Below, piece by piece: positions 25,406-33,642 of a stretch of 64,000 nt of DNA. Position 1 is the first letter of the stretch. Each line of letters begins with the position of its first letter. The notes under the pieces are model-generated. The model was not told where the DNA came from and did not search any database. It saw nothing but the letters and a program-made list of their open reading frames with translations. The DNA comes from Pelagimonas sp050633425 (GTDB lineage: Bacteria > Pseudomonadota > Alphaproteobacteria > Rhodobacterales > Rhodobacteraceae): contig NZ_JBOEGM010000004.1 in NCBI RefSeq assembly GCF_050633425.1, positions 484,636 through 548,635 on the forward strand, in the 5' to 3' direction. A program made the translations under genes and the position numbers.

Positions 25406-26273
25406 ATGACCTACAAAACCATTCCATTTCATAGTGGAGACATCGTCGTTCTGACCGACTTGCACTACGACAGGTTTCACCGCTGATATCTGACCCCAAT
25501 CGAAATTTGGGCGTTGCAAGATATCGTCTGAAACGCCGAAGCCCTGGTTCTCGCCGGTGACTTAACAAACGGTTCGGCTGATCAATGGAGGCAGGTGTTT
25601 CAGTACTTGGAAGAGTTCATCCTACCTGAATGGATTTATGCGTTGCCTGGGACCCACGATTATTACTCGGGCCATCTGAGTGACGATCCAGTACTGGAGA
25701 CAGTGACGCGGAATGCTGGCGCGCACTTCGTGCAAACGCAGACTCTCCTGCATGGGGATAAGAGAGTTTTTTGCTGAACTTTTGGGTCGGATTTCAACCT
25801 GTCCGGCGAACCATCCATTGCGATGCGTAACGCCGACTTGCTGCTGGCATACTATGACATGATCGGAGCACGAATAGATCCCAGCAGGCCCGCTGTAGAT
25901 ACCCCAATTTTGCGCCGGGAGCGCCGGTTGAAGCCCGATAAATTCTTCGCGTTCATAATGATCATCGCGCTTGGATGGCTGAGGGTTTTGGCTGCTCGCA
26001 TCCTTCTGGACGCAATGGCCGAATACTAATCGTCACACACCACAGCCCGCAGTTTCCGGCGAAATTGATACGCTGTCTGTCGCGTTCCATTCGGACATGA
26101 GTGATTTTCCCATTCAGCACAGGTTAAACGCTTGGTTCAGTGACCATTCCCGTCGACGGTTTCGCGCGGAGGTCCAAGGCAATGACATCCGGAATGTGTC
26201 CGTAGGATATGCCGGTGAACTGAGTGATGAGACGGTTTCATATTTACGGGAAGCTTGTCTGTGGAAAAGCTAG
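25406..26273 (+). pseudogene. Decayed metallophosphoesterase gene
   Basis: It starts normally (MTYKTIPFHSGDIVVLTDLHYD), with the D-x-H motif, and keeps LVLAGDLTNG, a mutated GNHD box (LPGTHDYY) and, in another frame, HNDHRAW and the VTHH box. Three in-frame TGA codons at 25484, 25529 and 25775 interrupt the first half. Two frameshifts follow, near 25942 and 26043. The usual GHTH box reads SDHSRRRF, and the gene ends as VSVGYAGELSDETVSYLREA. The frame sequence and lost ligands show decay and not recoding. It follows the decayed AAA+ gene by ten bases; the pair was probably one transcription unit. Confidence 0.8.
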
Positions 26274-26704
26274 GTACCGCTTGTGATGTGTCGACCGATA
26301 TTCAGTTGGGGTCATTGCAGCTATCTGAAGATGGGCGGAGAGCTGCTGTTCGTTACGCCTGCTCAGACATCGAGCCCATCTCAGAAAAGCAGACACTTAT
26401 GGCGCGAAAAAAGCACCAGCCTACCTACCGCGCCAATCATCAAGGTCAGCAATGCGGTAGAAGTGGAGTTGGCAAAATCTTAGATCGCTGGACCGCAGCA
26501 CTCCGACAACGGCCCAGAGCTACCGTTAACCATGAGAGCTCAATGCTGCGGTTGCAGCCCGCTTAGCAGCCCTTCGTGTTGTGGCCCATTTGTGGACAAG
26601 ATGTCTTGTTTCCAGAACCCGAGAAATGCGAAGGGGAACTGCTAAGCAATTCTCCCCAATCTTGAGCGAACCAAATCGACTATTTTAGGGCGAGGAGTAG
26701 CGAT
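26274..26704. other. Eroded intergenic stretch
   Basis: About 430 bases. A 103-codon open frame (26255-26566) overlaps the metallophosphoesterase remnant, has no ribosome binding site and resembles nothing I know, so no gene is called. Confidence 0.4.
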
Positions 26705-26980
26705 ATGAATCTTCCGTCAGAAGTAGCACAAACTCTTCATCCGAATGAAATGGTTAGGCTACACTGCCATCGCTGGTGTCCTGAGGCGAAAACTTGCACG
26801 GGTCTTGAGGCACATCTCCTGAGAAATCTTCAGCTTCTGGAAGCATCCCGCTTTGGGTTGGCTCTTACCCATCTTGGGACCGCCGTTGCAAAACAATGTT
26901 TGACTTCATGTGACGAAACATCCGTCCCCAAACTGTTGGGTGGATCTACGGCAATCGGCCCAAAGCTGCCGATCAGATAA
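26705..26980 (+). CDS. Hypothetical small protein
   Basis: 91 residues starting from an ATG with GAGGAG eight bases upstream. The N-terminal part has a cysteine/histidine cluster (VRLHCHRWCPEAKTCTG) that could bind a metal; the rest is leucine-rich and helical. No family recognised. The good ribosome binding site is the main support, and surrounding decay argues for caution. Confidence 0.4.
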   Translation: MNLPSEVAQTLHPNEMVRLHCHRWCPEAKTCTGLEAHLLRNLQLLEASRFGLALTHLGTAVAKQCLTSCDETSVPKLLGGSTAIGPKLPIR

Positions 26981-27344
26981 GTCATGAAGCCTGCGAAGCG
27001 CCTATTCTCTGCTAGCGTTTATGTGTCGCGCAGAGTTCTTGTCGCCAGTAGGGTCGCTTCGTGGGATTACTCCTCAAACCGCCACTCTTTCGATATAACC
27101 AACCGATTTTTAAGGCATCAGACTTTCGTTGCGATGTATATGAATGCCCCCGCCCTCCATTTGACGTTGCAATAATGGCATCAAAGCTGAATTCGCTCCA
27201 TTGGGGCCAACTGATTGCGCGAGATATACCCAACATCAAAGAACGCATTTTGGTCAAAACGTAGCAATATCGTTTTGTTTCATAAGATAACTGAAATTTT
27301 TGACGGTTATCGATGTAACGGACAATAAATCAAGTGCGGTATCC
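26981..27344. other. Intergenic stretch before the Hint-domain gene
   Basis: About 360 AT-richer bases. Short open frames exist on both strands but overlap each other, lack ribosome binding sites and are not recognised. Nothing else seen. Confidence 0.4.
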
Positions 27345-28427
27345 ATGGCGACGACTTTCAAAGTATTCTACCTCGGTACGGGGCCTGAAATCGACCCAGT
27401 CGAAGGCAACGCGACCGCCGAAAACGCCAGTGCGCTGGTCGGCAATACCTATGGCAGCATAGGCGACCCTCTCGTCAATCATATACAAACCTTGGCCCCA
27501 GCTGGCGCTGGGTACAGCGGCGGGGTGTTTGATGGGTATGATGATGATAACTTTGTCTCAAACGATCAGTTTTCAATTGACGGCGGGGCGGCGCAAACCT
27601 TTGACGGGATTACGGTTTATAACGCGACGATCACCTATACTGACGGCACAACGGATGCGATCACGGCAGTTTTGGTTCAAGACACGGCTGGCAAAATTTA
27701 CCTGGCTCCTGAAATAAGCGCAAATACCGATCAAGCCGCACTCGAAGCGGGCCCAATCCGCTCTTTGACAATTGACAGTGTTCTGCTCGACACTGCGAAT
27801 TTCGCTGCCAGCCGAGCCGATGGCAACTATGCTGTTTGCTTTACGCCAGGAACAGCGATCCTGACCCCGACCGGAGAGGTGCTGATTGATGATCTTTGTG
27901 TCGGCGATCTTGTCACCACTATGGACAACGGCCCACAACCGATCCGCTGGATTGGAAAAAAACATTTGGATCAGCCTGCGCTCTCGGCCAACCCAAATCT
28001 GCGCCCGATCTTGATCCGCAAACAATTGTTGGGCGCGAAACGCGACTTGCTGGTCTCTCCGCAACACGGCATGTTGCTGGGGCGTGACCACCTTGTACGC
28101 GCCAAGCATCTTGTCTCGGTCCCGAAATCACGTGTTCGCGTCGCCTGCGGGAAGCAATCCGTTACCTATATTCATCTGATGTTCGACGCTCATCAAATCA
28201 TCTTTGCAGAAGGCGCGCCGTCGGAAAGCTATTTTCCAGGCGCAATGGCGCAGCGCATGATCGATCCAGTCGCTTTTTCCGAATTGAGGGCGATATTTCC
28301 GGAAGTGATCACAAGAAAACCCAACCCCAGTGTCATCCGGCAAAGCTACGGCGACACTGCGCGGACATTTCTGGCCGAAAAATCTGTTGCGGTTCATGCC
28401 AAGCAGTTTGCACATTCCATGGTCTGA
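27345..28427 (+). CDS. Hint-domain (hedgehog/intein-like) protein
   Basis: 360 residues from the ATG at 27345; the frame is open 15 codons further upstream, and neither start has a clear ribosome binding site. The N-terminal 165 residues are an aspartate- and glycine-rich domain with GYSGGVFDGYDDDNFVSNDQ and DGGAAQTFDGITVYNATITY, like secreted repeat proteins. A Hint domain then begins at the cysteine of AVCFTPGTAILTPTGEVLID, followed by DLCVGDLVTTMDNGPQPIRW and the conserved histidines of LLVSPQHGML and VTYIHLMFDAHQII. Hint domains self-cleave proteins at the cysteine. Such genes are frequent in Rhodobacteraceae, usually of unknown role. It looks intact amid pseudogenes. Confidence 0.8.
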   Translation: MATTFKVFYLGTGPEIDPVEGNATAENASALVGNTYGSIGDPLVNHIQTLAPAGAGYSGGVFDGYDDDNFVSNDQFSIDGGAAQTFDGITVYNATITYTDGTTDAITAVLVQDTAGKIYLAPEISANTDQAALEAGPIRSLTIDSVLLDTANFAASRADGNYAVCFTPGTAILTPTGEVLIDDLCVGDLVTTMDNGPQPIRWIGKKHLDQPALSANPNLRPILIRKQLLGAKRDLLVSPQHGMLLGRDHLVRAKHLVSVPKSRVRVACGKQSVTYIHLMFDAHQIIFAEGAPSESYFPGAMAQRMIDPVAFSELRAIFPEVITRKPNPSVIRQSYGDTARTFLAEKSVAVHAKQFAHSMV

Positions 28428-28569
28428 CTGGAGGGCGAGCAAGTCAAGCAAGCGACCAGGTACCAAAGCAACATTGCTATCGAAGACTTAACGCTTGCGG
28501 GCAGAACGCGTTGCCAAACATAGAGGCGATGCAAAAGGTTTTTGGTCGCGCTTTGATTGAACCTCGCTG

Positions 28570-28629
28570 TTTTGCCAGAGATTTTGCCAGAGATTTTGCC
28601 AGAGATTTTGCCAGAGATTTTGCCGGAGA
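28570..28629. repeat. Five tandem copies of a 12-base repeat
   Basis: TTTTGCCAGAGA is repeated four times exactly and a fifth time with one change (A to G). The unit is four codons long, so every frame through it is open. It has no spacers and is not a CRISPR. It adjoins an IS3 remnant. Confidence 0.95.
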
Positions 28630-28681
28630 CTGTTGAGTTTGTATTTCTCCTCAGCTTCGATTGCGTGATGTATCCCAGTGC

Positions 28682-28959
28682 CGCGGACGATGGCGATCTT
28701 CTCGCGCTTGGTCGCGTGCCAAAGCCTGCGTGCGCCATAGACTGACCGGTTTCTCGTCCAAACGTCCTTCATATCTTCGCGCGGATACGCGTCTCGCTTG
28801 GCTCGACCCCATTCTCCGCCCGCTGCCTCCAACCTTCTGATAAATCGACAATATCGCTGCCGATCTGTCTGCATCGTCGCCCTGGTGATCCAAAACCTTC
28901 CGCACCGCTCTGCTGAGCAGGTCTGCTGGATAACGTGTGCCGTTCTTCTTCTTTGCCAT
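28682..28959 (-). mobile_element. IS3-family transposase remnant
   Basis: On the minus strand the first piece begins MAKKKNGTRYPADLLSRAVR then KVLDHQGDDADRSAAILSIY, the start of an OrfA of the IS3 family. After about 45 residues it joins, in another frame, a piece of the OrfB N-terminal domain (KRDAYPREDMKDVWTRNRSV, then YGARRLWHATKREKIAIVR). The rest of OrfA and the DDE catalytic region are absent. This is an internal deletion product, not an active element. No terminal inverted repeats were identified. Confidence 0.7.
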
Positions 28960-29315
28960 AACCCTGTATCTTTACCTCTGGGACGCCGGCGAAAACCGGA
29001 TCGGGCTGTAAATCCACATCTGACGCTGTCGGATATACGATCAGCGAGAAGGCACGTTTAATCCAAGGTGAAATCTGGGGCATCGTCATCAGATCGGCCA
29101 AATTAACGGCGTCATTGGAATTCATTTTGACGAAGTTCAACATATCTTCCGTAAGAAGAGCGACGTAGATCGCTTAGCTGTCCTCGACGCATTCAAATCC
29201 TGAATGAAACCTCATAAATGGCCCCTGATGTTGATTTTGATAAGGTCGTTCAACCAGCGAAATAGGTGGGTTTCCCTTTTGCACATGCGTTCCCGTTCTC
29301 GGGCATGCATACGGG
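28960..29315. other. Intergenic stretch with one copy of a 57-base repeat
   Basis: No credible gene. It contains the first copy (29229-29285) of an imperfect direct repeat found again at 36306. Confidence 0.5.
29229..29285 (+). repeat. 57-base direct repeat, copy A
   Basis: It begins with TGTTGATTTTGATAAGGT, identical over 18 bases to copy B (36306-36362); by my alignment 47 of 57 positions agree. Same orientation. It may be the end of an insertion sequence. Confidence 0.6.
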
Positions 29316-30017
29316 TTAGTTTCCGCCGACGAACATCCGTTCGCGGGCGCCTTGCAGGTGTTTGAGCATGGCATCGTGGGCCCGGTCGGGTTCTCGTGCT
29401 TTGATCGCGTTGAAAATCTCTTCGTGCTCGGCTTCGACAAGGTCGTTGCGCAAGGGAGAGGCGCGTAGGGTCAAACTGCGTGACAGGTTCATCCCAAAGA
29501 CGATTTGGCTGGCAATCGATTCCAGCGCCGCCAGATGGAACGGGTTTCCTGTGCTGCGTGCGATGGCAAGATGCACTTCCATATCGGCTTCGGTGCCGGT
29601 TTCTTGCATTTGGTAGGTTTTGTTGAAATGCGCGATTGCGGCGGCCAATTTATCAAGTTGTTCATCCGTGCGTCGCATCGCCGCCAAGCGGGCCAGAATG
29701 GGTTCGAAATCCATACGGAATTCATAGCACCGCTGGATGTCGGAGATTGAGCTGAGGGGGACAATGGAGCTGACGGAGCTTTCGGGGCGGCGTTGAACAA
29801 AGTTGCCCGACCCCTGTCGGGTTGCAACGATTCCGTCTTTGCGCAACTGGGCCAAAGCCTGACGCAAGACCGGCCGGGACACGCCACAAGCTTTTGCAAG
29901 CGCGTCTTCTGATGGCAGCCGCGTCGCAATTGGGTAGGTGCCGTCTATGATCTCTTGCAAAAGGCGATCATAGACTTGCTCGGAAAGACTGCGACTTTGG
30001 GATTGTCGGTCTTGCAT
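29316..30017 (-). CDS. GntR family transcriptional regulator (FadR/FCD type)
   Basis: 233 residues from MQDRQSQSRSLSEQVYDRLL at 30017; the frame is open upstream but would overlap the preceding dehydrogenase. The winged helix-turn-helix is PSEDALAKACGVSRPVLRQA followed by LRKDGIVATRQGSGNFV. The C-terminal FCD domain (residues about 95 to 220) carries metal-ligand-like residues in EVHLAIARSTGN and EAEHEEIFNAIKARE. FCD regulators commonly sense small carboxylates. It is the second gene of a unit with the dehydrogenase at 30038 and divergent from the catabolic/transport genes, so it is their likely local repressor. Confidence 0.9.
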   Translation of the reverse strand: MQDRQSQSRSLSEQVYDRLLQEIIDGTYPIATRLPSEDALAKACGVSRPVLRQALAQLRKDGIVATRQGSGNFVQRRPESSVSSIVPLSSISDIQRCYEFRMDFEPILARLAAMRRTDEQLDKLAAAIAHFNKTYQMQETGTEADMEVHLAIARSTGNPFHLAALESIASQIVFGMNLSRSLTLRASPLRNDLVEAEHEEIFNAIKAREPDRAHDAMLKHLQGARERMFVGGN

Positions 30018-30037
30018 CAAAATTGCTCCTATCGGGA

Positions 30038-31033
30038 CTAAAGAGGATTGCCCGCTTTTTCGTAAACAGATGACATTAGGCGCAGTGTTTTCAGGTTGTC
30101 CAGCCTGTCGGTGGCAAAAGGAGCCCCGGTCCGCAAGCCGTTTGCGAACTCGCGCACGGCACCGGAAAAGCACGCTTGATAGTTGGCCTGCAGATCATGG
30201 ATCGTGACCGGCTCGTTTCTTGAAAGCAAGCTGATCGTTTCGCGGTCCAGAACCAAAGTATCGGCCTCGCCCAGTACTTCCAGCCGATCCGTTGGCAGAG
30301 GTGGATAGCCAAGCGCCGAGATATTTGCGTCAATAACAATCAAAACACCATCTTCGCTGCGCAAGGTGATGACGGCGGCGTCTTCGCCGTTGAGAACGGG
30401 ATTTATGCGATCCAGCGCGGCCGCCACAACTGTCATTTCGCCAAAGATCGAGCGCAAGGCGTCTAGATGGTGGATCAGAACCTCAAATACCAAAAGATGG
30501 GTAAACACGCCAAAATAGGGCTGCCGACCCAACAGAAACGGTGTTTTGTCCCCGTAGTCAAAGACGGAAGACGACCGCACGGTTAAACGGGCATGTCGGA
30601 CCTTGCCAAGCTCGCCGTTTTGGATGCGGTTGCCGACTTCGGCATAATGCGGGCGGAACCGATAGTTTTCGTGAACCATAAAGCGCACGCGGTCGCCGAC
30701 GTATTCGATCAGGGCCTCGGCCTCGGGAACTGTGGGGGTCATTGGCTTTTGGCACATGACGTCGATCCCCAAATCAGCGCAAAGGCGCACCAACGGGGCG
30801 TGGGTGTTGACCGGCGTTATGATATCCACCGCGTCTGGGCGTGTTTTGAGCAACATGGTTTCGGTGTCGGCGAACACGTTACGAATCCCAAATTCATCGG
30901 CCCGCGCCTGTGCGCGCTTTGGGTCAGGATCGCAGATCGCACAGAGCTCGATGCCGTCCTGTTCCCGCCAGCCTTTCAGGTGAAATTCCGAGATCGCGCC
31001 CGCTCCGGCAATCGCAATTTTTAGCGTTTTCAT
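30038..31033 (-). CDS. Gfo/Idh/MocA family oxidoreductase
   Basis: 331 residues from MKTLKIAIAGAGAISEFHLK at 31033; ATG at 31045 is an alternative. N-terminal NAD(P) Rossmann fold (GAGAISEFH), the conserved K-P pair in CQKPMTP (family form EKP), then the C-terminal alpha-beta sheet domain with the substrate histidine expected in FEVLIHHLDALR. These enzymes oxidise sugars, inositols or sugar acids. It is transcribed with a GntR regulator 20 bases downstream and diverges from an aldolase/dehydratase and a Tct transporter, suggesting a role on the same substrate. Confidence 0.88.
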   Translation of the reverse strand: MKTLKIAIAGAGAISEFHLKGWREQDGIELCAICDPDPKRAQARADEFGIRNVFADTETMLLKTRPDAVDIITPVNTHAPLVRLCADLGIDVMCQKPMTPTVPEAEALIEYVGDRVRFMVHENYRFRPHYAEVGNRIQNGELGKVRHARLTVRSSSVFDYGDKTPFLLGRQPYFGVFTHLLVFEVLIHHLDALRSIFGEMTVVAAALDRINPVLNGEDAAVITLRSEDGVLIVIDANISALGYPPLPTDRLEVLGEADTLVLDRETISLLSRNEPVTIHDLQANYQACFSGAVREFANGLRTGAPFATDRLDNLKTLRLMSSVYEKAGNPL

Positions 31034-31070
31034 ATGGTTAACCATCCATCGAAGTGTAGAAACTTTGGGA

Positions 31071-31094
31071 AAAATACACCTATTGACGTATTTT
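31071..31094. promoter_or_regulatory. Inverted repeat AAAATAC-N10-GTATTTT between divergent units
   Basis: Perfect seven-base arms with a ten-base spacer, in the 106-base gap between the dehydrogenase/GntR unit and the DHDPS-family/transport unit. It overlaps a possible -35 (TTGACG, 31083-31088) for the rightward unit. It is a good candidate operator for the GntR regulator (inference). Confidence 0.4.
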
Positions 31095-31139
31095 ACAAGT
31101 TGCATTACGAATCTGATGAATTCAAGTTTGGGATCGAAA

Positions 31140-32075
31140 ATGCGTACTAATTTGTCCGAAGGTGTTTTGTCTGAATCTGTTATGGCCGTGCCGCCGCTCG
31201 CGTTGGCGCAGGATGGGACGTTCGACGACGCTGCGAATAAGGCCATCATCCAGCATCTAGAAGCGGGCGGTGTGTCGACCATTCTGTATGGCGGCAACGC
31301 AATGGCCCAACATTGGCCGATGGCAAACTATGCCGATTGGCTGGATCGCCTGGCCGCACTTAGCGCGGATGGAACCTGGCTTTTGCCATCGATCGGGCCG
31401 GATGCGGGCAAAATGAAAGATCAAGCCAAGGTCCTTTCATCCCGGTCCTTTCCGGTGGCCCTGTTGTTGCCGGTTGTGGCGCCGATGACCCAACAAGGGG
31501 TCGCCGATGCGATCCGGCAGTTCCACGCCGAAGCGGGCGTTCAGGTTCTGGTTTATATCAAGACCGACAACTATCTGGCCGCAGACATTCTGGAGGCTCT
31601 CTTTCGTGAGGGCGCGGTGTTTGGCGTCAAATACGCCGTGCCGCGTACAGGGCAGGGGCGAGACAGCTATCTTGATCAGATTATTGCGGCTGTGGGTGTT
31701 GACCGGGTGATTTCCGGTTTTGGCGAGCCACCGGCCGTGCGCCACATGCTTGACTATGCATTACCAGGCTACACGGCGGGCTGTGTCTGCATTGCCCCGG
31801 CCCTGTCCACGGCGCTGCTGACCGCGTTGCGGCTTAAGCGCGAGGGCGAGGCCAAACGGCTGTTAGAGCCCTTTGCCGATCTGGAAAACCTGCGCAACGA
31901 GATCAGCGAAATTCGGGTGTTGCACGAAGCCGTCGCCCTGTCGGGTCTGGCGGATACAGGGCCGATCCAACTGCCCGCTCATGGTTTGACCGACGAGCAG
32001 AGAGCCCGGGTCGCCGACGCTGCATCAAAACTAATGAACGTGGAACAGGAGTTCGCCAAGTCGCGCAAGCTCTGA
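31140..32075 (+). CDS. Dihydrodipicolinate synthase family protein (sugar-acid aldolase or dehydratase)
   Basis: 311 residues from MRTNLSEGVLSESVMAVPP at 31140; 25 further codons open upstream run into the operator. It is a Schiff-base TIM-barrel enzyme: the lysine is in VFGVKYAVPRTG and the partner tyrosine in VQVLVYIKTDN, with GGVSTILYGGNA replacing the GTTGE loop of DapA. Family members include KDG aldolase and 5-dehydro-4-deoxyglucarate dehydratase. The remnant aldehyde dehydrogenase gene downstream fits the latter pathway, in which the product 2,5-dioxopentanoate would be oxidised to 2-oxoglutarate. The exact substrate is inferred, not proven. Confidence 0.8.
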   Translation: MRTNLSEGVLSESVMAVPPLALAQDGTFDDAANKAIIQHLEAGGVSTILYGGNAMAQHWPMANYADWLDRLAALSADGTWLLPSIGPDAGKMKDQAKVLSSRSFPVALLLPVVAPMTQQGVADAIRQFHAEAGVQVLVYIKTDNYLAADILEALFREGAVFGVKYAVPRTGQGRDSYLDQIIAAVGVDRVISGFGEPPAVRHMLDYALPGYTAGCVCIAPALSTALLTALRLKREGEAKRLLEPFADLENLRNEISEIRVLHEAVALSGLADTGPIQLPAHGLTDEQRARVADAASKLMNVEQEFAKSRKL

Positions 32076-32109
32076 CGCCAATTCTGTGGACACAATGGGA
32101 GGAAACACA

Positions 32110-33105
32110 ATGTCCAAATCCATCAAGGTAAATCGTCGCTCAGTCTTGGCTGGCTCAGCCGCACTTGGGGCCGCCGCTGTATTGCCGGGCGCGGTGTTCG
32201 CGGCGGGCTATCCGAGCCGCCCTGTAACTGTGGTTGTGCCATGGGGTGCCGGGGGCGGTACGGATGCAACAGGTCGCATGATCGCGGCGTTGCTTGAAAA
32301 GAAACTGGGCGGCAGCTTCAACGTTGTGAACCGCACCGGAGGATCCGGCGTTGTAGGGCATTCGGCCATCGCGAACGCAAAGCCGGACGGCTATACCATC
32401 GGTCTGGTCACGGTTGAGATCACGATGATGCACCATGTCGGGCTGACTGACCTCACGGCAGAAGACTATACGCCGCTGGGTCTGATGAACGCCGACAGTC
32501 CGGGTGTGACCGTGTCGTCCAAGAGTGATTACCAAGACATCGCGAGCCTTGCCGAAGCGATCAAGGCTTCGGAGCCGGGCACATTCAAAGCGTCGGGAAC
32601 CGGGCAGGGCGGCATCTGGCATCTGGCGTTGATCGGTTGGCTGCTTTCGATGGGTTTGGCACCTAACCACGTCACTTGGGTGCCATCCGAGGGGGCCGCG
32701 CCTGCGCTGCAGGATTTGGTTGCCGGTGGCATCGATCTGGTCACCGTGTCCTTGGCAGAAACCAAAGCCATGGTTGACGCTGGCCGTGCCGTAAACCTGG
32801 GGTTGATGGCGGACGAGCGTGTTGGCTCTCATCCTGATGTGCCGACGCTCAAGGAAGCAGGCGAAGAATTCTCGCTTGCAACATGGCGGGGTGTTTGCGG
32901 ACCCAAAGACATGGATGCGGCTGCTGCTGCTGCTGTTTCCGCGGCGTTGTCCGAAATTTCGACCGATCCCGAATTTGTCGAGTTCATGAACGGCCGTGGT
33001 TTCGGCATCAAGTATCTGGCCCCTGATGCGCATGCGCAAATGATGGCGCAAACGGATTCCGTGATGGCTGACGCGCTTGCGGCCGCGGGGCTGGCAAAAG
33101 GGTAA
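32110..33105 (+). CDS. tctC: Tripartite tricarboxylate transporter substrate-binding protein
   Basis: 331 residues from the ATG at 32110, preceded by GGGAGG with seven-base spacing. A twin-arginine-like signal (NRRSVLAGSAALGAAAVLPG) exports it to the periplasm. The mature start YPSRPVTVVVPWGAGGGTD and the later NRTGGSGVVGHSAIANAKPD are diagnostic of the Bug/TctC receptors. It hands substrate to the TctA/TctB membrane unit encoded next. Ligands are typically carboxylates, agreeing with sugar-acid use. Spacing to the previous gene is 34 bases. Confidence 0.93.
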   Translation: MSKSIKVNRRSVLAGSAALGAAAVLPGAVFAAGYPSRPVTVVVPWGAGGGTDATGRMIAALLEKKLGGSFNVVNRTGGSGVVGHSAIANAKPDGYTIGLVTVEITMMHHVGLTDLTAEDYTPLGLMNADSPGVTVSSKSDYQDIASLAEAIKASEPGTFKASGTGQGGIWHLALIGWLLSMGLAPNHVTWVPSEGAAPALQDLVAGGIDLVTVSLAETKAMVDAGRAVNLGLMADERVGSHPDVPTLKEAGEEFSLATWRGVCGPKDMDAAAAAAVSAALSEISTDPEFVEFMNGRGFGIKYLAPDAHAQMMAQTDSVMADALAAAGLAKG

Positions 33106-33174
33106 TCCCTTGAGTGCAGAAAACTGTGGCGGGGCGCAGCTTGGTGCATCCCGCCCAGACGTTGAGGGATAATA

Positions 33175-33642
33175 ATGACACTCCGTGATACAATATTTGG
33201 CGCGCTTTTCATCTTGCTGGGCGGGTTTTTTATGATTCAGGCCGCCGGGTTTCCGACCTTTCCGGGGCAACCCTATGGCGCGTCGCTGCTGCCCAATATT
33301 CTTGGCGGTGCCTTTGTGATTTGCGGTACGCTGCTGATCCTGCGCGATCTTCCAAAGGGCCGCGGAAACTGGGTTCTTATTGGCGCGGAACTCAGAACCA
33401 AGCCCGGAGCGGTTGCGGCGCTTTTTGTGGTTGGAACGGCGCTGTCTCATATCCTTTTGGGGCCCATCGTGGGTTTTTTGCCAGTCTGTTTGGTTAGTCT
33501 TATGACGCTGTTCATGTGGTTCGGGATGTCGTTGGTCTCCAGCCTTTTGATCGCGTTGGCAGGCACTGCACTGTGTTGGATTATGTTCGCCATGGTTCTC
33601 GAAGTGCCGCTTCCGCGCGGCGTGTTTGAGGGGGTGCTTTAG
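33175..33642 (+). CDS. tctB: Tripartite tricarboxylate transporter small membrane subunit
   Basis: 155 residues with four predicted membrane helices (LFILLGGFFMIQAAGF, ASLLPNILGGAFVICGTLL, VAALFVVGTALSHILLG, LIALAGTALCWIMFAMV), the size and layout of TctB. Its stop codon TAG directly abuts the ATG of tctA. TctB is the minor inner-membrane partner of TctA in Na-dependent uptake. Confidence 0.9.
   Translation: MTLRDTIFGALFILLGGFFMIQAAGFPTFPGQPYGASLLPNILGGAFVICGTLLILRDLPKGRGNWVLIGAELRTKPGAVAALFVVGTALSHILLGPIVGFLPVCLVSLMTLFMWFGMSLVSSLLIALAGTALCWIMFAMVLEVPLPRGVFEGVL

Noticed and set aside
25406..26273. Stop-codon recoding (TGA as tryptophan or selenocysteine) in the metallophosphoesterase
   Set aside because: Frameshifts and loss of metal-binding residues follow in the same gene, so decay explains it better.
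26255..26566. 103-codon frame after the metallophosphoesterase remnant
   Set aside because: Overlaps the remnant, lacks a ribosome binding site, and is not recognised.
28570..28629. CRISPR array
   Set aside because: The repeats are contiguous 12-base units without spacers and no cas genes are present.
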